From Streptomyces caeruleatus (lineage in GTDB: Bacteria; Actinomycetota; Actinomycetes; Streptomycetales; Streptomycetaceae), in contig NZ_KQ948929.1 in NCBI RefSeq assembly GCF_001514235.1, positions 237,566-301,565 on the forward strand: a stretch of DNA of 64,000 nucleotides, written 5' to 3'. This document shows positions 34,199 to 58,691 of the stretch, one piece after another. The first letter of the stretch is position 1; each line of letters starts with the position of its first letter. The notes under the pieces were generated by a model. The model ran no database searches. It saw only the letters and a program-made list of their open reading frames with translations, and was not told the origin of the DNA. A program made the position numbers and the translations under genes.

Positions 34199-35356
34199 TC
34201 AGCCCTCGGCCCCGACCGCTCCCCGGTCCTGCGCCCCCGCGCACCTCAGCGCGAGCGCGGCGATGTCGTCGTCGAGTCTTCCGCCGCTGTGCCGGAGCAG
34301 ATCCCGGTGCAGGCGGTCGAGGAGCTCGCGGGGCTGTTCCGCGCCCTGGCGGCGCATCCAGTCGGGCAGGGGGAAGAACTGGCCCGAGTGGTCGCGGGTC
34401 TCCGAGACGCCGTCCGTGTAGAGCAGGAGCTGGTCGCCCGGGGTGAAGGAGACCATGTCGACCCAGTAGCGGTCACCGATGAGTGCCGCGAGGTTGAGGG
34501 GCGGGGAGGGGGTGCTGGGCTCGACGAGGCGGACCTTCCCGCAGTGGGCGATCAGTGGCGGGGGGTGCCCGCAGTTGAGGAGTCGTATGTGGCCGCCGCC
34601 GTGCGGGATCTCGGCGAGGAGGGCGGTGGCGAAGTGCTCGGGCTGGTCCTGGGTGGGAAACGCGTCGCTGTGGCGCGTGATGGTGGTCTCCAGCCGGTGG
34701 ATGATGCCCTGCAGGTCGGGTTCGTCGTACGCGGCCTCCCTGAAGCAGCTGATCACCGCGGAGGCGGCCCCGACCGCGGACAGCCCCTTGCCCCGTACGT
34801 CGCCTATGAGCAGCCGGACGCCGTGCGGAGTGCCGATCGCCTCGTAGAAGTCGCCGCCGATCCGGGCCTGTTCCTGGGCCGCCAGGTAGAGGGACTCGAT
34901 CTCGACGTCCTCGATGCGGCGCGGCAGCGGGCGCAGCAGCACCTTCTGGGCCGCGTCGGCGACGAGTCGGACCTGGAAGAGGATCTCCTCCCGCTGAAGC
35001 CGGACATGGCTGCCGTACGCGGCCGCCAGGGTGACCGCGATGATCGCGGCGGACGTGTACTGCGTCCCCAGGTCGGTGTGGAAGAGACTCAGGACGATCA
35101 TGAACAGGAAGCAGAACGCCCCCAGCAGGACCGTGGGGAACACCGGCCACATCGCGGCGGCAAGGGCGGGCGCGGCGGGCAGGAGGCGGCTGAAGGCGAT
35201 CTCCCTGGGCGTCGAGGCCGCCAGGCCGACGATGAGGACGGTCAGGACCACGGGTGCCAGCCGGGCAGCGTCCCATCGGCCGCCGTAGGCAGGACGACGG
35301 CGCCACAGCCACCCAGGCTTGATCACAAAATGCATCATATCGACCCAAGCGGACAT
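34199..35356 (-). CDS. Membrane SpoIIE-family (PPM/PP2C) serine phosphatase
   Basis: 385 residues from ATG 35356. Two or three hydrophobic segments at about residues 35-55, 60-80 and 85-110 are followed by a short coil and a PP2C/SpoIIE domain from residue 150. Metal-binding residues are seen in RIGGDFYEAIGT, LIGDVRGKGLSAVGAASAV and DDDIAALALRC; NCGHPPPL and LLLYTDGVSETRD are also family marks. Such enzymes dephosphorylate anti-anti-sigma factors and so steer alternative sigma factors. No sensor domain beyond the membrane part. It is divergent from a larger SpoIIE-type protein, which suggests a shared regulatory circuit. The open frame extends far upstream only as an antisense shadow. Confidence 0.88.
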   Translation of the reverse strand: MSAWVDMMHFVIKPGWLWRRRPAYGGRWDAARLAPVVLTVLIVGLAASTPREIAFSRLLPAAPALAAAMWPVFPTVLLGAFCFLFMIVLSLFHTDLGTQYTSAAIIAVTLAAAYGSHVRLQREEILFQVRLVADAAQKVLLRPLPRRIEDVEIESLYLAAQEQARIGGDFYEAIGTPHGVRLLIGDVRGKGLSAVGAASAVISCFREAAYDEPDLQGIIHRLETTITRHSDAFPTQDQPEHFATALLAEIPHGGGHIRLLNCGHPPPLIAHCGKVRLVEPSTPSPPLNLAALIGDRYWVDMVSFTPGDQLLLYTDGVSETRDHSGQFFPLPDWMRRQGAEQPRELLDRLHRDLLRHSGGRLDDDIAALALRCAGAQDRGAVGAEG

Positions 35357-35446
35357 CGGGCGCGGGGAAATCACGCACCGGTCTCCGGAGCCGAGATCGA
35401 GGGCGCGGGCCTGGCCACTTGGGATCACCGGTGTTAAAAAGGTCGC

Positions 35447-38143
35447 ATGGCGAACCGTTTCGCCCGTTTTCCGCACCTCTCGGTGAAGCGCCTGCTCAGC
35501 AAGGGCACGCGGAGCGTGGCCGGGCAGGTGTTGATCTTCCAGGTGGCCCTGGTCGTGCTGCTCGTCGCCTGTGGCGTCTTCGCTCTCATCCTCCAGTCGG
35601 AACGCGACACCAGCGCCGAGGCCAGGCGCCGCTCCACAGCCGTGGCGCAGACGTTCGCGCACGCACCGGGCGTCGTCGCGGCACTGCAGGCCCCGGATCC
35701 GAGCAAGATCCTCCAGCCGCTCACGGAGGCCGCGCGCAAGGCCGCCGGCGTCGACTTCATCGTGGTCATGGACACCGAGGGCATCCGGTACACGCACCCC
35801 TTGCCGGACCGCATCGGAAAGCGGTTCGTGGGCGAGATCGGGCCGTCGCTGGAGGGCAGGACCTACGTGGAGAGCGTCAACGGCCCGCTCGGCCGTGAGG
35901 TGCAGGCCACGGTCCCGATCGAGAACGCCGACAGCGAGGTGGTGGGCCTCGTCTCGGCCGGGATGAAGGTCAAGAACGTCGAGAGCCAGCTGACCCGGCA
36001 ACTGCCGATCATCCTGGGCGCCGGGGCCGGAGCGCTGGTGCTGTCCACCGGGGTGACGGCCCTGGTGGGCAGGCGGCTGCGCCGGCAGACGCACAGTCTG
36101 GCCCCGGCCGAGATGAGCCTGATGTACGAGCACCACGACACGGTGCTCCACTCCGTCCGGGAAGGGGTGCTGATCGTGGCCGCCGACGGGCGGCTGATCC
36201 TGGCGAACGACGAGGCCAGACGGCTGCTGGAGCTGCCCCCGGACGTCGAGGGGCGGCACGCCTCGGAACTGCCGGGCCTCGATCCCGGCACGAAGGAACT
36301 GCTGACCTCCGGGCGCGAGGCCACCGACGAGGTGCACCTCGCGGGAGAGCGGTTGCTCGCGATCAACCAGCGGCCCACGGACCGCGAGGGCGACCCCAGG
36401 GGAACGGTGGTGACGCTGCGCGACTCCACCGAGCTCCAGGCGGTGACCGGCAGGGCGGAGGTGGCACGGGAGCGGCTCCGGCTGCTGTACGACGCGGGGC
36501 TGCACATCGGCACCACCCTGGACGTGCTGCGTACCGCCGGCGAGTTGGCGCAGGTCCCCGTGCCCCGCTTCGCGGACTTCGTCACCGTGGACCTTGCCGA
36601 CGCCGTCCTGCACGGCGAGGAGCCGGCCCCCACGGCGACGGACATGCGCCGCGCGGCCGTGTACGGCATCCATGACGAGCATCCGCTCTCCGCACAGGGC
36701 CGGCTCTTCGACTATCTGCCCTCCACCCCCCAGGCACGCGGCTACGGCAGCGGCAGCTCCCAGCTGGTGAGCGACCTGCCGTCCGCCACGAGCTGGCGCG
36801 TGCAGGACCCGGAGCGCGCCAAGGCGATCATCGACTACGGCATCCATTCGCTGATCACCGCGCCCATCCAGGCCCGGGGCGTCGTGCTGGGCATGGCCAA
36901 CTTCTGGCGGGCCCGACAGCACGAGCGTTTCAACGAGGAGGATCTGTCGTTGGCGGAGGAGCTGGTGGCCCGGGCCGCGATCAGCATCGACAACGCCCGC
37001 CGCTACACCCGCGAGCACACCCTGGCGGTCACCCTCCAGCGCAGCCTGCTGCCGCAGGCCATGCCCGCGCAGAACGCCCTCGACATCGCCTACCGGTACC
37101 TGCCCGCCCAGTCGGGTGTCGGCGGGGACTGGTTCGACGTGATCCCCCTGCCGGGGAGCCGGGTGGCACTGGCCGTCGGCGATGTGGTCGGTCACGGTCT
37201 GCATGCCGCCGCGACGATGGGCCGGCTGCGGACCGCCGTGCACAACTTCTCCGCCCTCGATCTGCCGCCCGACGAACTGCTGAGCCACCTGGACGACCTG
37301 GTCGGGAGCATCGACCAGAAGGAGACGGCGGAGAGCGCGGCGGGCGTCGTGGGCGCCACCTGCCTGTACGGGATCTACGACCCCGTGACGCGCCGCTACG
37401 TCGTGGCGCGTGCCGGGCATCTGGCGCCCGCGCTGGTCCGGCCCGACGGAACCGTCACCTTCCCGGACGTGCCGGCCGGTCCGCCCCTCGGTCTCGGCGG
37501 CATGCCGTTCCAGACCGCGGAGGTGTGCCTCGCGGAGGGAACCCAGCTCGTCCTGTACACCGACGGTCTCATCGAGGACCGCAGACGCGACCTCGACGTG
37601 GGGATGGAACTGCTGCGCGAGGCGCTCACCGGCCATCCCGGCCGGCCACCCGAGGAGACCTGCCAGGATGTACTGGACAGTCTCCTCCCCCGGCGCCCGA
37701 AGGACGACGTCGCCCTGCTCGTCGCCCGTACCCGGGGGCTGCCGCAGGACCGGATCGCCGAATGGGACGTACCACCGGACCCGGCCGCCGTCTCCGGCAT
37801 GCGCGACGCCGTGTCCCGGCACCTCGAAGCGTGGGGTCTTTCGGAGTTCGGCTTCACCATGGAGCTCATCCTCAGCGAACTCATCACCAACGCCATCCGC
37901 TACGGCACCGCTCCGATCCACGTACGGCTGATCCGCGACCGCACCCTGATCTGCGAGGTCGCCGACGGCAGCAGCACCTCACCCCATCTGCGGTACGCCG
38001 CGACGACGGACGAGGGCGGCCGAGGCCTGTTCCTGGTCTCCCAGATGGCCGAACGCTGGGGCACCCGCTACACCCCCCAGGGCAAGGTCATCTGGGCCGA
38101 ACAGGCCCTTCCTGAGCCGCTCCAGCAGCCCGTGCCCGGATAG
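35447..38143 (+). CDS. Sensor SpoIIE phosphatase with Cache, PAS, GAF, PP2C and HATPase domains
   Basis: 898 residues. Membrane helices at about 26-49 and 186-208 enclose a single-Cache (CitA/DcuS-like) sensor. A PAS domain follows at 220-325, GAF at 335-520, PP2C/SpoIIE at 535-760 (SGVGGDWFDVIPL, VGDVVGHGLHAAATMG, KDDVALLVA) and an anti-sigma-type HATPase at 775-890 (ELITNAIRYG, GGRGLFLVSQMAERWG). It thus combines an extracellular ligand sensor, a phosphatase and a kinase-like ATPase acting on the same sort of anti-sigma partner. A TAAAAA box ends six bases before the ATG, so the message may be leaderless. Divergent from the smaller phosphatase gene. Ligand unknown; a carboxylate is plausible for this Cache type. 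Confidence 0.9.
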   Translation: MANRFARFPHLSVKRLLSKGTRSVAGQVLIFQVALVVLLVACGVFALILQSERDTSAEARRRSTAVAQTFAHAPGVVAALQAPDPSKILQPLTEAARKAAGVDFIVVMDTEGIRYTHPLPDRIGKRFVGEIGPSLEGRTYVESVNGPLGREVQATVPIENADSEVVGLVSAGMKVKNVESQLTRQLPIILGAGAGALVLSTGVTALVGRRLRRQTHSLAPAEMSLMYEHHDTVLHSVREGVLIVAADGRLILANDEARRLLELPPDVEGRHASELPGLDPGTKELLTSGREATDEVHLAGERLLAINQRPTDREGDPRGTVVTLRDSTELQAVTGRAEVARERLRLLYDAGLHIGTTLDVLRTAGELAQVPVPRFADFVTVDLADAVLHGEEPAPTATDMRRAAVYGIHDEHPLSAQGRLFDYLPSTPQARGYGSGSSQLVSDLPSATSWRVQDPERAKAIIDYGIHSLITAPIQARGVVLGMANFWRARQHERFNEEDLSLAEELVARAAISIDNARRYTREHTLAVTLQRSLLPQAMPAQNALDIAYRYLPAQSGVGGDWFDVIPLPGSRVALAVGDVVGHGLHAAATMGRLRTAVHNFSALDLPPDELLSHLDDLVGSIDQKETAESAAGVVGATCLYGIYDPVTRRYVVARAGHLAPALVRPDGTVTFPDVPAGPPLGLGGMPFQTAEVCLAEGTQLVLYTDGLIEDRRRDLDVGMELLREALTGHPGRPPEETCQDVLDSLLPRRPKDDVALLVARTRGLPQDRIAEWDVPPDPAAVSGMRDAVSRHLEAWGLSEFGFTMELILSELITNAIRYGTAPIHVRLIRDRTLICEVADGSSTSPHLRYAATTDEGGRGLFLVSQMAERWGTRYTPQGKVIWAEQALPEPLQQPVPG

Positions 38144-38204
38144 GGTGCCCGGGTCGCACCGAAGGTGAGTCGGGGCAGCGCTCAGGGGAGGGAGGCCCGG
38201 CACG

Positions 38205-39056
38205 ATGCAGGTGTCAGAGGTGCCGCGAGCGGTGGCCGCGGCCATGTCCGCCGCGTCGTCGGTCGGCCTGCGGGTCGACGACGCGATCCTGCTGCAGGAC
38301 TCGAACAAGCTCACTCTGCGTCTGCTGCCCTGTGACGTGCTGGCCCGGGTGGCACCCGTCGGGGACCAGGTCGCGCAGTTCGAAGTCGACCTTGCCCAGC
38401 GGCTGGTCGGGGCCGGGTGCCCGGTGGCCGCTCTCGATCCTCGGGTCGAGCCACGTGTCCATGAGCGCGACGGGTTCGTGGTCACCCTGTGGACCTACTA
38501 CGAGCCCGTGGCACCCGGAGAGATCTCAGCAGCCGACTACGCCGATGCGCTCGCCCGGTTGCATGCCGGCATGCGCCAACTCGATGTCCCGACGCAGCAC
38601 TTCACGGATCGCGTCGAACAGGCGCAGCGGCTGGTGGCCCACCGCGGGCGGACTCCCGCGCTCGCCGACGCGGACCGGGAACTGCTCGGCGACACGTTAC
38701 GCGGCCTGAAACGAGCCGTCGGCGAGCGCGGTGGCGCCGAGCAACTCCTGCACGGCGAGCCGCACCCGGGCAACCTGATCAGCACGGAGCACGGGCCGCT
38801 GTTCATCGACCTCGAGACGTGTTGCCGAGGGCCCGTCGAATTCGACCTCGCCCACGCGCCCGAGGAGATCGGCGCGCATTGTTCCGGCGTCGACCGGGAC
38901 CTGCTGCGCGACTGCCGGCTCCTCGTGCTGGCGATGATCACGACGTGGCGCTGGGACCGGGGCGACCGACTCCCGGACGGGCGCCGGCTGGGCACGGAAT
39001 GGCTCGGCCGGATCCGGGCCGCACTCGATCGCAAAGGTCTGAACAGCCATGGCTGA
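38205..39056 (+). CDS. Aminoglycoside phosphotransferase-fold protein
   Basis: 283 residues, ATG with GGGAGGGAGG upstream. Kinase-like fold: the catalytic loop is HGEPHPGNLIS (about residues 183-193), with Glu in place of the usual Asp of HGD-x4-N, and the metal-binding Asp is in FIDLETC. The N-lobe is short and lacks a clear Gly-rich loop. Streptomyces carries many such proteins; a small hydroxyl compound or drug is the usual substrate, but resistance cannot be claimed. It lies at the left border of the lipopeptide operon and is separated from it by a terminator, so it is probably not part of it. Confidence 0.8.
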   Translation: MQVSEVPRAVAAAMSAASSVGLRVDDAILLQDSNKLTLRLLPCDVLARVAPVGDQVAQFEVDLAQRLVGAGCPVAALDPRVEPRVHERDGFVVTLWTYYEPVAPGEISAADYADALARLHAGMRQLDVPTQHFTDRVEQAQRLVAHRGRTPALADADRELLGDTLRGLKRAVGERGGAEQLLHGEPHPGNLISTEHGPLFIDLETCCRGPVEFDLAHAPEEIGAHCSGVDRDLLRDCRLLVLAMITTWRWDRGDRLPDGRRLGTEWLGRIRAALDRKGLNSHG

Positions 39057-39067
39057 CTGCGAGGCAG

Positions 39068-39102
39068 CCTGACGCGGCCGTCACCCGGCAGGCCGCGTCA
39101 GG
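39068..39102. terminator. Strong bidirectional terminator at the end of the lipopeptide operon
   Basis: A perfect 12-base stem (CCTGACGCGGCC at 39068-39079 and its complement at 39091-39102) with an 11-base loop lies between the convergent phosphotransferase and aminotransferase genes. It marks the 3' end of the biosynthetic operon. Confidence 0.8.
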
Positions 39103-39114
39103 CCCCTGTGTGGT

Positions 39115-40398
39115 TCAGGCGGGCCGGCCCACCTCCGATGCCGAGGTGAGGATGCTGTCGCCCACGACGTCCGCCACCTCTTTCCACTCGGTGAGGGACA
39201 TCGTCAGGGGCGGCAGGAGTTTCAGGACGTGGCCCAGGCCCGAGGTCTCGGCGATGACACCGGCGCGGAACAAGGCCTGCCGGGCGTGCTCGGCGGCGGC
39301 GGAGGTGGCGAACCGGAGGCCGCTCATCGCGCCCTTGCCGACGACCTGGGCGGCGCCTGCGGGGAGGGCCTCGGTGATGCTCGTGAGGCTAGGGCGGATC
39401 GCGGCGGCGAGTTCGGTGGTGTGGTGGGTGAAGTGCGGGTCGGTCCAGTGGTCCAGGGCCGCGGAGCCCGCGACGAAGGCGAGGTTGTGGCCGCGGAAGG
39501 TGCCGTTGTGCTCGCCGGGAGCCCAGTGGTCGAGGTCGGGCCGGATCAGCAGGGCCGCCATCGGCAGACCCATTCCGCTGAGGGACTTGGACAGACAGAC
39601 CAGGTCGGGGCGGAGTTCGGGGGCGTCCTCGAAGCTGAAGAAGGTGCCGGTGCGTCCGCAGCCCGCCTGGATGTCGTCCACGACGACCAACGCGCCGGTG
39701 GCGTCGGCGAGTTCACGGATCCGGGCCAGCCACGCGCGAGGCGCGGCGTGCAGTCCGCCCTCGCCCTGGACCGTCTCCAGCAGGATCGCGGCGGGCGGGA
39801 GCGTGGTCGCCTCCGGGCCGAGGGCGTCCTCCAGGGCGGCGAACGGATCGGGCTCGGCCGCGTCGCCGTACGGCAGGATCGTGACGTCGGTCAGGGGCAC
39901 GCCCGCCGCTCCGCGCAGCAGCGGGGAGGTCGTGGCGGCGAGGGCACCGAGGGACGCGCCGTGGAAGCCTCCGGTGAAGGCGATCACCTCGGTGCGCCCG
40001 GTGACCTTGCGGGCCAGCTTCAGCGCGGCCTCGACGGCGAGGGTTCCGGCCGGTCCGGGGAACTGGACGACGTGGTCGCCGAGGCCGCGCGGCTGAAGGA
40101 CGAGGCTGGTGAACCGCTCCAGGAAGTCGGCCTTGGCCGTGGTGTGCAGGTCCAGCGACTGCACGGGGCCGCCGGCCGTGAGGTAGGCCGTGACCCGTTC
40201 GACGATCTCGGGCGGGTTGTGGCCGTAGTTGAGCGAACCGGCCCCGCACAGCAGGTCGACATAACGGCGTCCGGAGGTGTCCCACAGATGGTGTCCGGCG
40301 GCCCGTTCGAAGACCACCGGGAAGTCGCGGCAGTAGCTGCGTACGTTCGACTCGTGACGTTCGAACACCGCGAGGGGCGTCCGGTCGGTCTCGGTCAT
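39115..40398 (-). CDS. Class III aminotransferase, diaminobutyrate-2-oxoglutarate type (EctB/Dat-like)
   Basis: 427 residues. PLP-binding Lys is in CLSKSLSGMGLP, the Asp that holds the pyridine nitrogen in VVVDDIQAGCGRTG, and the GTLAVEAALKLARKVTGR and GFHGASLGALAAT segments are those of EctB and Dat enzymes. These convert aspartate semialdehyde plus Glu to 2,4-diaminobutyrate. No EctA or EctC genes are near, so ectoine is not the product. In this operon it most likely supplies diaminobutyrate as an NRPS building block. Alternatively it could aminate a peptide aldehyde released by the reductase domain, as class III enzymes do in the myxochelin pathway. It is the last gene of the operon, 65 bp after the hydroxylase. 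Confidence 0.88.
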   Translation of the reverse strand: MTETDRTPLAVFERHESNVRSYCRDFPVVFERAAGHHLWDTSGRRYVDLLCGAGSLNYGHNPPEIVERVTAYLTAGGPVQSLDLHTTAKADFLERFTSLVLQPRGLGDHVVQFPGPAGTLAVEAALKLARKVTGRTEVIAFTGGFHGASLGALAATTSPLLRGAAGVPLTDVTILPYGDAAEPDPFAALEDALGPEATTLPPAAILLETVQGEGGLHAAPRAWLARIRELADATGALVVVDDIQAGCGRTGTFFSFEDAPELRPDLVCLSKSLSGMGLPMAALLIRPDLDHWAPGEHNGTFRGHNLAFVAGSAALDHWTDPHFTHHTTELAAAIRPSLTSITEALPAGAAQVVGKGAMSGLRFATSAAAEHARQALFRAGVIAETSGLGHVLKLLPPLTMSLTEWKEVADVVGDSILTSASEVGRPA

Positions 40399-40463
40399 GT
40401 CAGCACGTACCTTTCATGTCAACGGTTGTCGTAACGCGTCGCGGCCCGACGTCACTTGAGGTG

Positions 40464-41465
40464 TCACTTGACCAGCACCGTTCCGTCACCGGGACGGTGG
40501 TCGCGGGAACGGCGCAGGTCGCTGAAGGCGAAGGTCCGCTGGAGCCAGCGGTCGCGGCCGTCGTAGCGCGGGGTGAACGCCGAACGGCCGTGCAGGGTGA
40601 CCCGGTTGTCGACGACGGCGAGGTCGCCGGAGCGCAGCAGCACCCCCGTGTACGTGCGGTGCGCCACCTCGGCGAGTTCGGCGAGGGCCGCCCGCCCCTC
40701 GGGGGTCACGGCCTTGGTGGCCGCCTCGTCGAAGCACCAGTCGGGGTCGTCCGGGTCGCCGGTGAGCACCGCGTGCGCGGTGCCGTCACCGGCCGGACCG
40801 AAGGACGGCGGCGCCTCGGTGACGTACTCCGGCCTGCTGAGCGCCTCCCGGGCGCCGGGTGTCAGCAGCGGCAGGACGCGTCGGGCGCAGCTGGTGCGCA
40901 GTTCGGCCGTGCCCTCGTGGTCGGGGCGCAGGCACAGCAGCATCACGTAGTCGGGGCGGTGGGGATGGAAGGCGTTCTCGGTGTGGAAGGTGAGTTCGAC
41001 CGAGCCGACGTTGCCCTGGACCGTCTCCTGGCCGGGCACCGGCACGACGTCCTGGACGAGGGCGCCGGACTTCTCCGCCGCGAACGCGGCCGGGTCGCCG
41101 AGCCCGGCCGCGAACAGCAGCAGTGTCGCCGCGGGCAGGGACGGGCCGTGCTGGACCGAGCCCTTCACCATGGGGGTGGGCGGCAGGTGCGCGGCTCCGA
41201 TGGGGAGCCTCCTGAGGACCAGGGCGCCGTCGGGGCCGGAATGCCTGCGGAACTCCCGTACGGTGCGCCGTACTTCGGCGGGGACGTCCTCCCAGGCGTG
41301 CCGGGCGAGCGCCACCCATGCCGGGTCGTCGACCCGGTCGCCCGCCTGGTCCAGCAGTTCCGCCGCCACATGGCCGAGCCGGGCCAGGGTGGGGGCGCCG
41401 TACCGCACCGTGCCGTCGGCGCTCGCCGGGGCGTACGGTGCCTGCGTCGTGTCGACGCTGCTCAC
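40464..41465 (-). CDS. Fe(II)/2-oxoglutarate-dependent amino acid beta-hydroxylase (AsnO/VioC family)
   Basis: 333 residues from GTG 41465 with an AAGGGAA ribosome site. The facial triad is visible as His and Glu in FHTENAFHPHRPDY and the distal His in VTLHGRSAF. The 2-oxoglutarate-binding Arg is in RDRWLQRTF. The sequence around the triad follows the clavaminate-synthase-like AsnO/VioC family, which hydroxylates the beta carbon of free L-Asn, L-Arg or similar amino acids. Two A domains of the adjacent NRPS have Asn codes, so 3-hydroxy-Asn is the predicted product (inference). It sits 32 bp after mbtH. Confidence 0.88.
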   Translation of the reverse strand: MSSVDTTQAPYAPASADGTVRYGAPTLARLGHVAAELLDQAGDRVDDPAWVALARHAWEDVPAEVRRTVREFRRHSGPDGALVLRRLPIGAAHLPPTPMVKGSVQHGPSLPAATLLLFAAGLGDPAAFAAEKSGALVQDVVPVPGQETVQGNVGSVELTFHTENAFHPHRPDYVMLLCLRPDHEGTAELRTSCARRVLPLLTPGAREALSRPEYVTEAPPSFGPAGDGTAHAVLTGDPDDPDWCFDEAATKAVTPEGRAALAELAEVAHRTYTGVLLRSGDLAVVDNRVTLHGRSAFTPRYDGRDRWLQRTFAFSDLRRSRDHRPGDGTVLVK

Positions 41466-41497
41466 GTGCGTGTTCCCTTCTCTCCGCTGCGTCCGCG

Positions 41498-41707
41498 TCA
41501 CTCGCCCATCGCCCGGACGAGGCTGTTGGGGCGCAGGTCGGTCCACTCGCGCTCGACGTACTCCAGGCAGGCGGTGCGGCTGTCCGGGCCGAAGACGGTG
41601 GTCCAGCCGGCGGGCACGGCGGTGAAGTCGGGCCACAGCGAGTGCTGGCCCTCGTCGTTGGCCAGGACCCGGTAGGTGCCGTCGGGGTTCTCGAAGGGAT
41701 TGGTCAT
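41498..41707 (-). CDS. MbtH-family NRPS chaperone
   Basis: 69 residues, the normal MbtH size, with all family marks: NPFENPDGTYRVLAN at the start, HSLWPDFTAVPAGW in the middle, and CLEYVEREWTDLRPNSL at the end. MbtH proteins bind the N-subdomain of adenylation domains and are required for folding or activity of many actinobacterial A domains. It follows the NRPS gene after a 105-bp gap that holds a hairpin and a G-rich tract, and so is probably transcribed with it. Confidence 0.95.
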   Translation of the reverse strand: MTNPFENPDGTYRVLANDEGQHSLWPDFTAVPAGWTTVFGPDSRTACLEYVEREWTDLRPNSLVRAMGE

Positions 41708-41731
41708 GACGGTTCGGTGTTCCTTTCGGGG

Positions 41732-41756
41732 GCAGGGAGGCGCTTCGCCTCCCTGC
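41732..41756 (-). other. Intra-operon RNA hairpin between the NRPS and mbtH genes
   Basis: GCAGGGAGGCG and its exact complement are separated by only three bases, giving an 11-base stem. It lies within the operon, not at its end. It may be a partial terminator or an RNA-processing or stabilising element that lets mbtH and later genes be expressed at a different level from the 16.5-kb NRPS gene. Confidence 0.6.
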
Positions 41757-41759
41757 TGT

Positions 41760-41787
41760 GGGGTGGGGTGGGGTGTGGGGAGTGGGG
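41760..41787 (+). other. G-quadruplex-forming tract (template strand of the operon)
   Basis: Five runs of four G are separated by loops of one to three bases, just downstream of the NRPS stop codon. The G-rich strand is the template strand for transcription of this operon. A quadruplex could slow polymerase right before the hairpin at 41732-41756. Confidence 0.55.
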
Positions 41788-41812
41788 CCGACGGCGGTCC
41801 GCGCGGCTCGCG

Positions 41813-58285
<16,473 letters not shown>

Positions 58286-58287
58286 GG

Positions 58288-58572
58288 TCAGGCCTGCTTC
58301 TCGCTCGTGCGTGCCGCCTCGGGCTGCCCGCCGAGCAGCCCGGACAGGGCCTCGCTCAGCGCGTCGACCGTCGGGTGGTCCCAGGTCAGGGCGTCGTCGA
58401 CGGTCACCTCGAACTCGTCCTCGATGTCGGCGGTGATGGCCAGCGCCGTCAGGGAGTCCAGGCCGTAGTCGGCCAGCGGCACGGACGTGTCGATGTCCTG
58501 CGGCGAGCGGCGCAGATAGGTCGCCACGCGCTCGGTCAGCCAGGTGTGCACGTCACGGTTGCCAGCGGTCAT
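58288..58572 (-). CDS. Stand-alone acyl carrier protein
   Basis: 94 residues with the phosphopantetheine site Ser in YGLDSLTAL (about residue 40), helices typical of ACPs, and an Ala/Glu-rich tail. It should carry the fatty acid activated by the AMP ligase, be the platform for desaturation by the two acyl-CoA dehydrogenase-like proteins, and hand the chain to the C1 starter domain. It is separated from the NRPS gene by only two bases. A 119-bp gap without a gene precedes it. Confidence 0.93.
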   Translation of the reverse strand: MTAGNRDVHTWLTERVATYLRRSPQDIDTSVPLADYGLDSLTALAITADIEDEFEVTVDDALTWDHPTVDALSEALSGLLGGQPEAARTSEKQA

Positions 58573-58691
58573 GAGGGGGGTTCACTTTCTTGAGCGGAGG
58601 ATGAGAAGCAGTTCGGGGCGCGGGGCGGCAGGGCGCGCGTGAGGGCGAGCGGGTGCCGGACCGCGTACGGGCCCGAGGTGGCCGGTGGGCC
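58573..58691. other. Gap between the second dehydrogenase and the ACP gene
   Basis: No gene seen. This is the longest gap inside the operon and could hold a secondary promoter, but no convincing -35/-10 pair was found. It contains an AAGAAAG element about 13 bases before the ACP start. Confidence 0.4.

Noticed and set aside
35357..37921. Extension of the small SpoIIE phosphatase frame far upstream (to about 1240 codons)
   Set aside because: The extra part is antisense to the large sensor phosphatase; homology begins only at MSAWVDMMHF near 35356.
38205..39056. Phosphotransferase as the self-resistance gene of the lipopeptide cluster
   Set aside because: It is on the opposite strand and separated by a strong terminator; nothing in it points to the peptide.
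39115..40398. Ectoine biosynthesis
   Set aside because: Only an EctB-like aminotransferase is present; no ectA, ectC or ectD, and the context is an NRPS operon.
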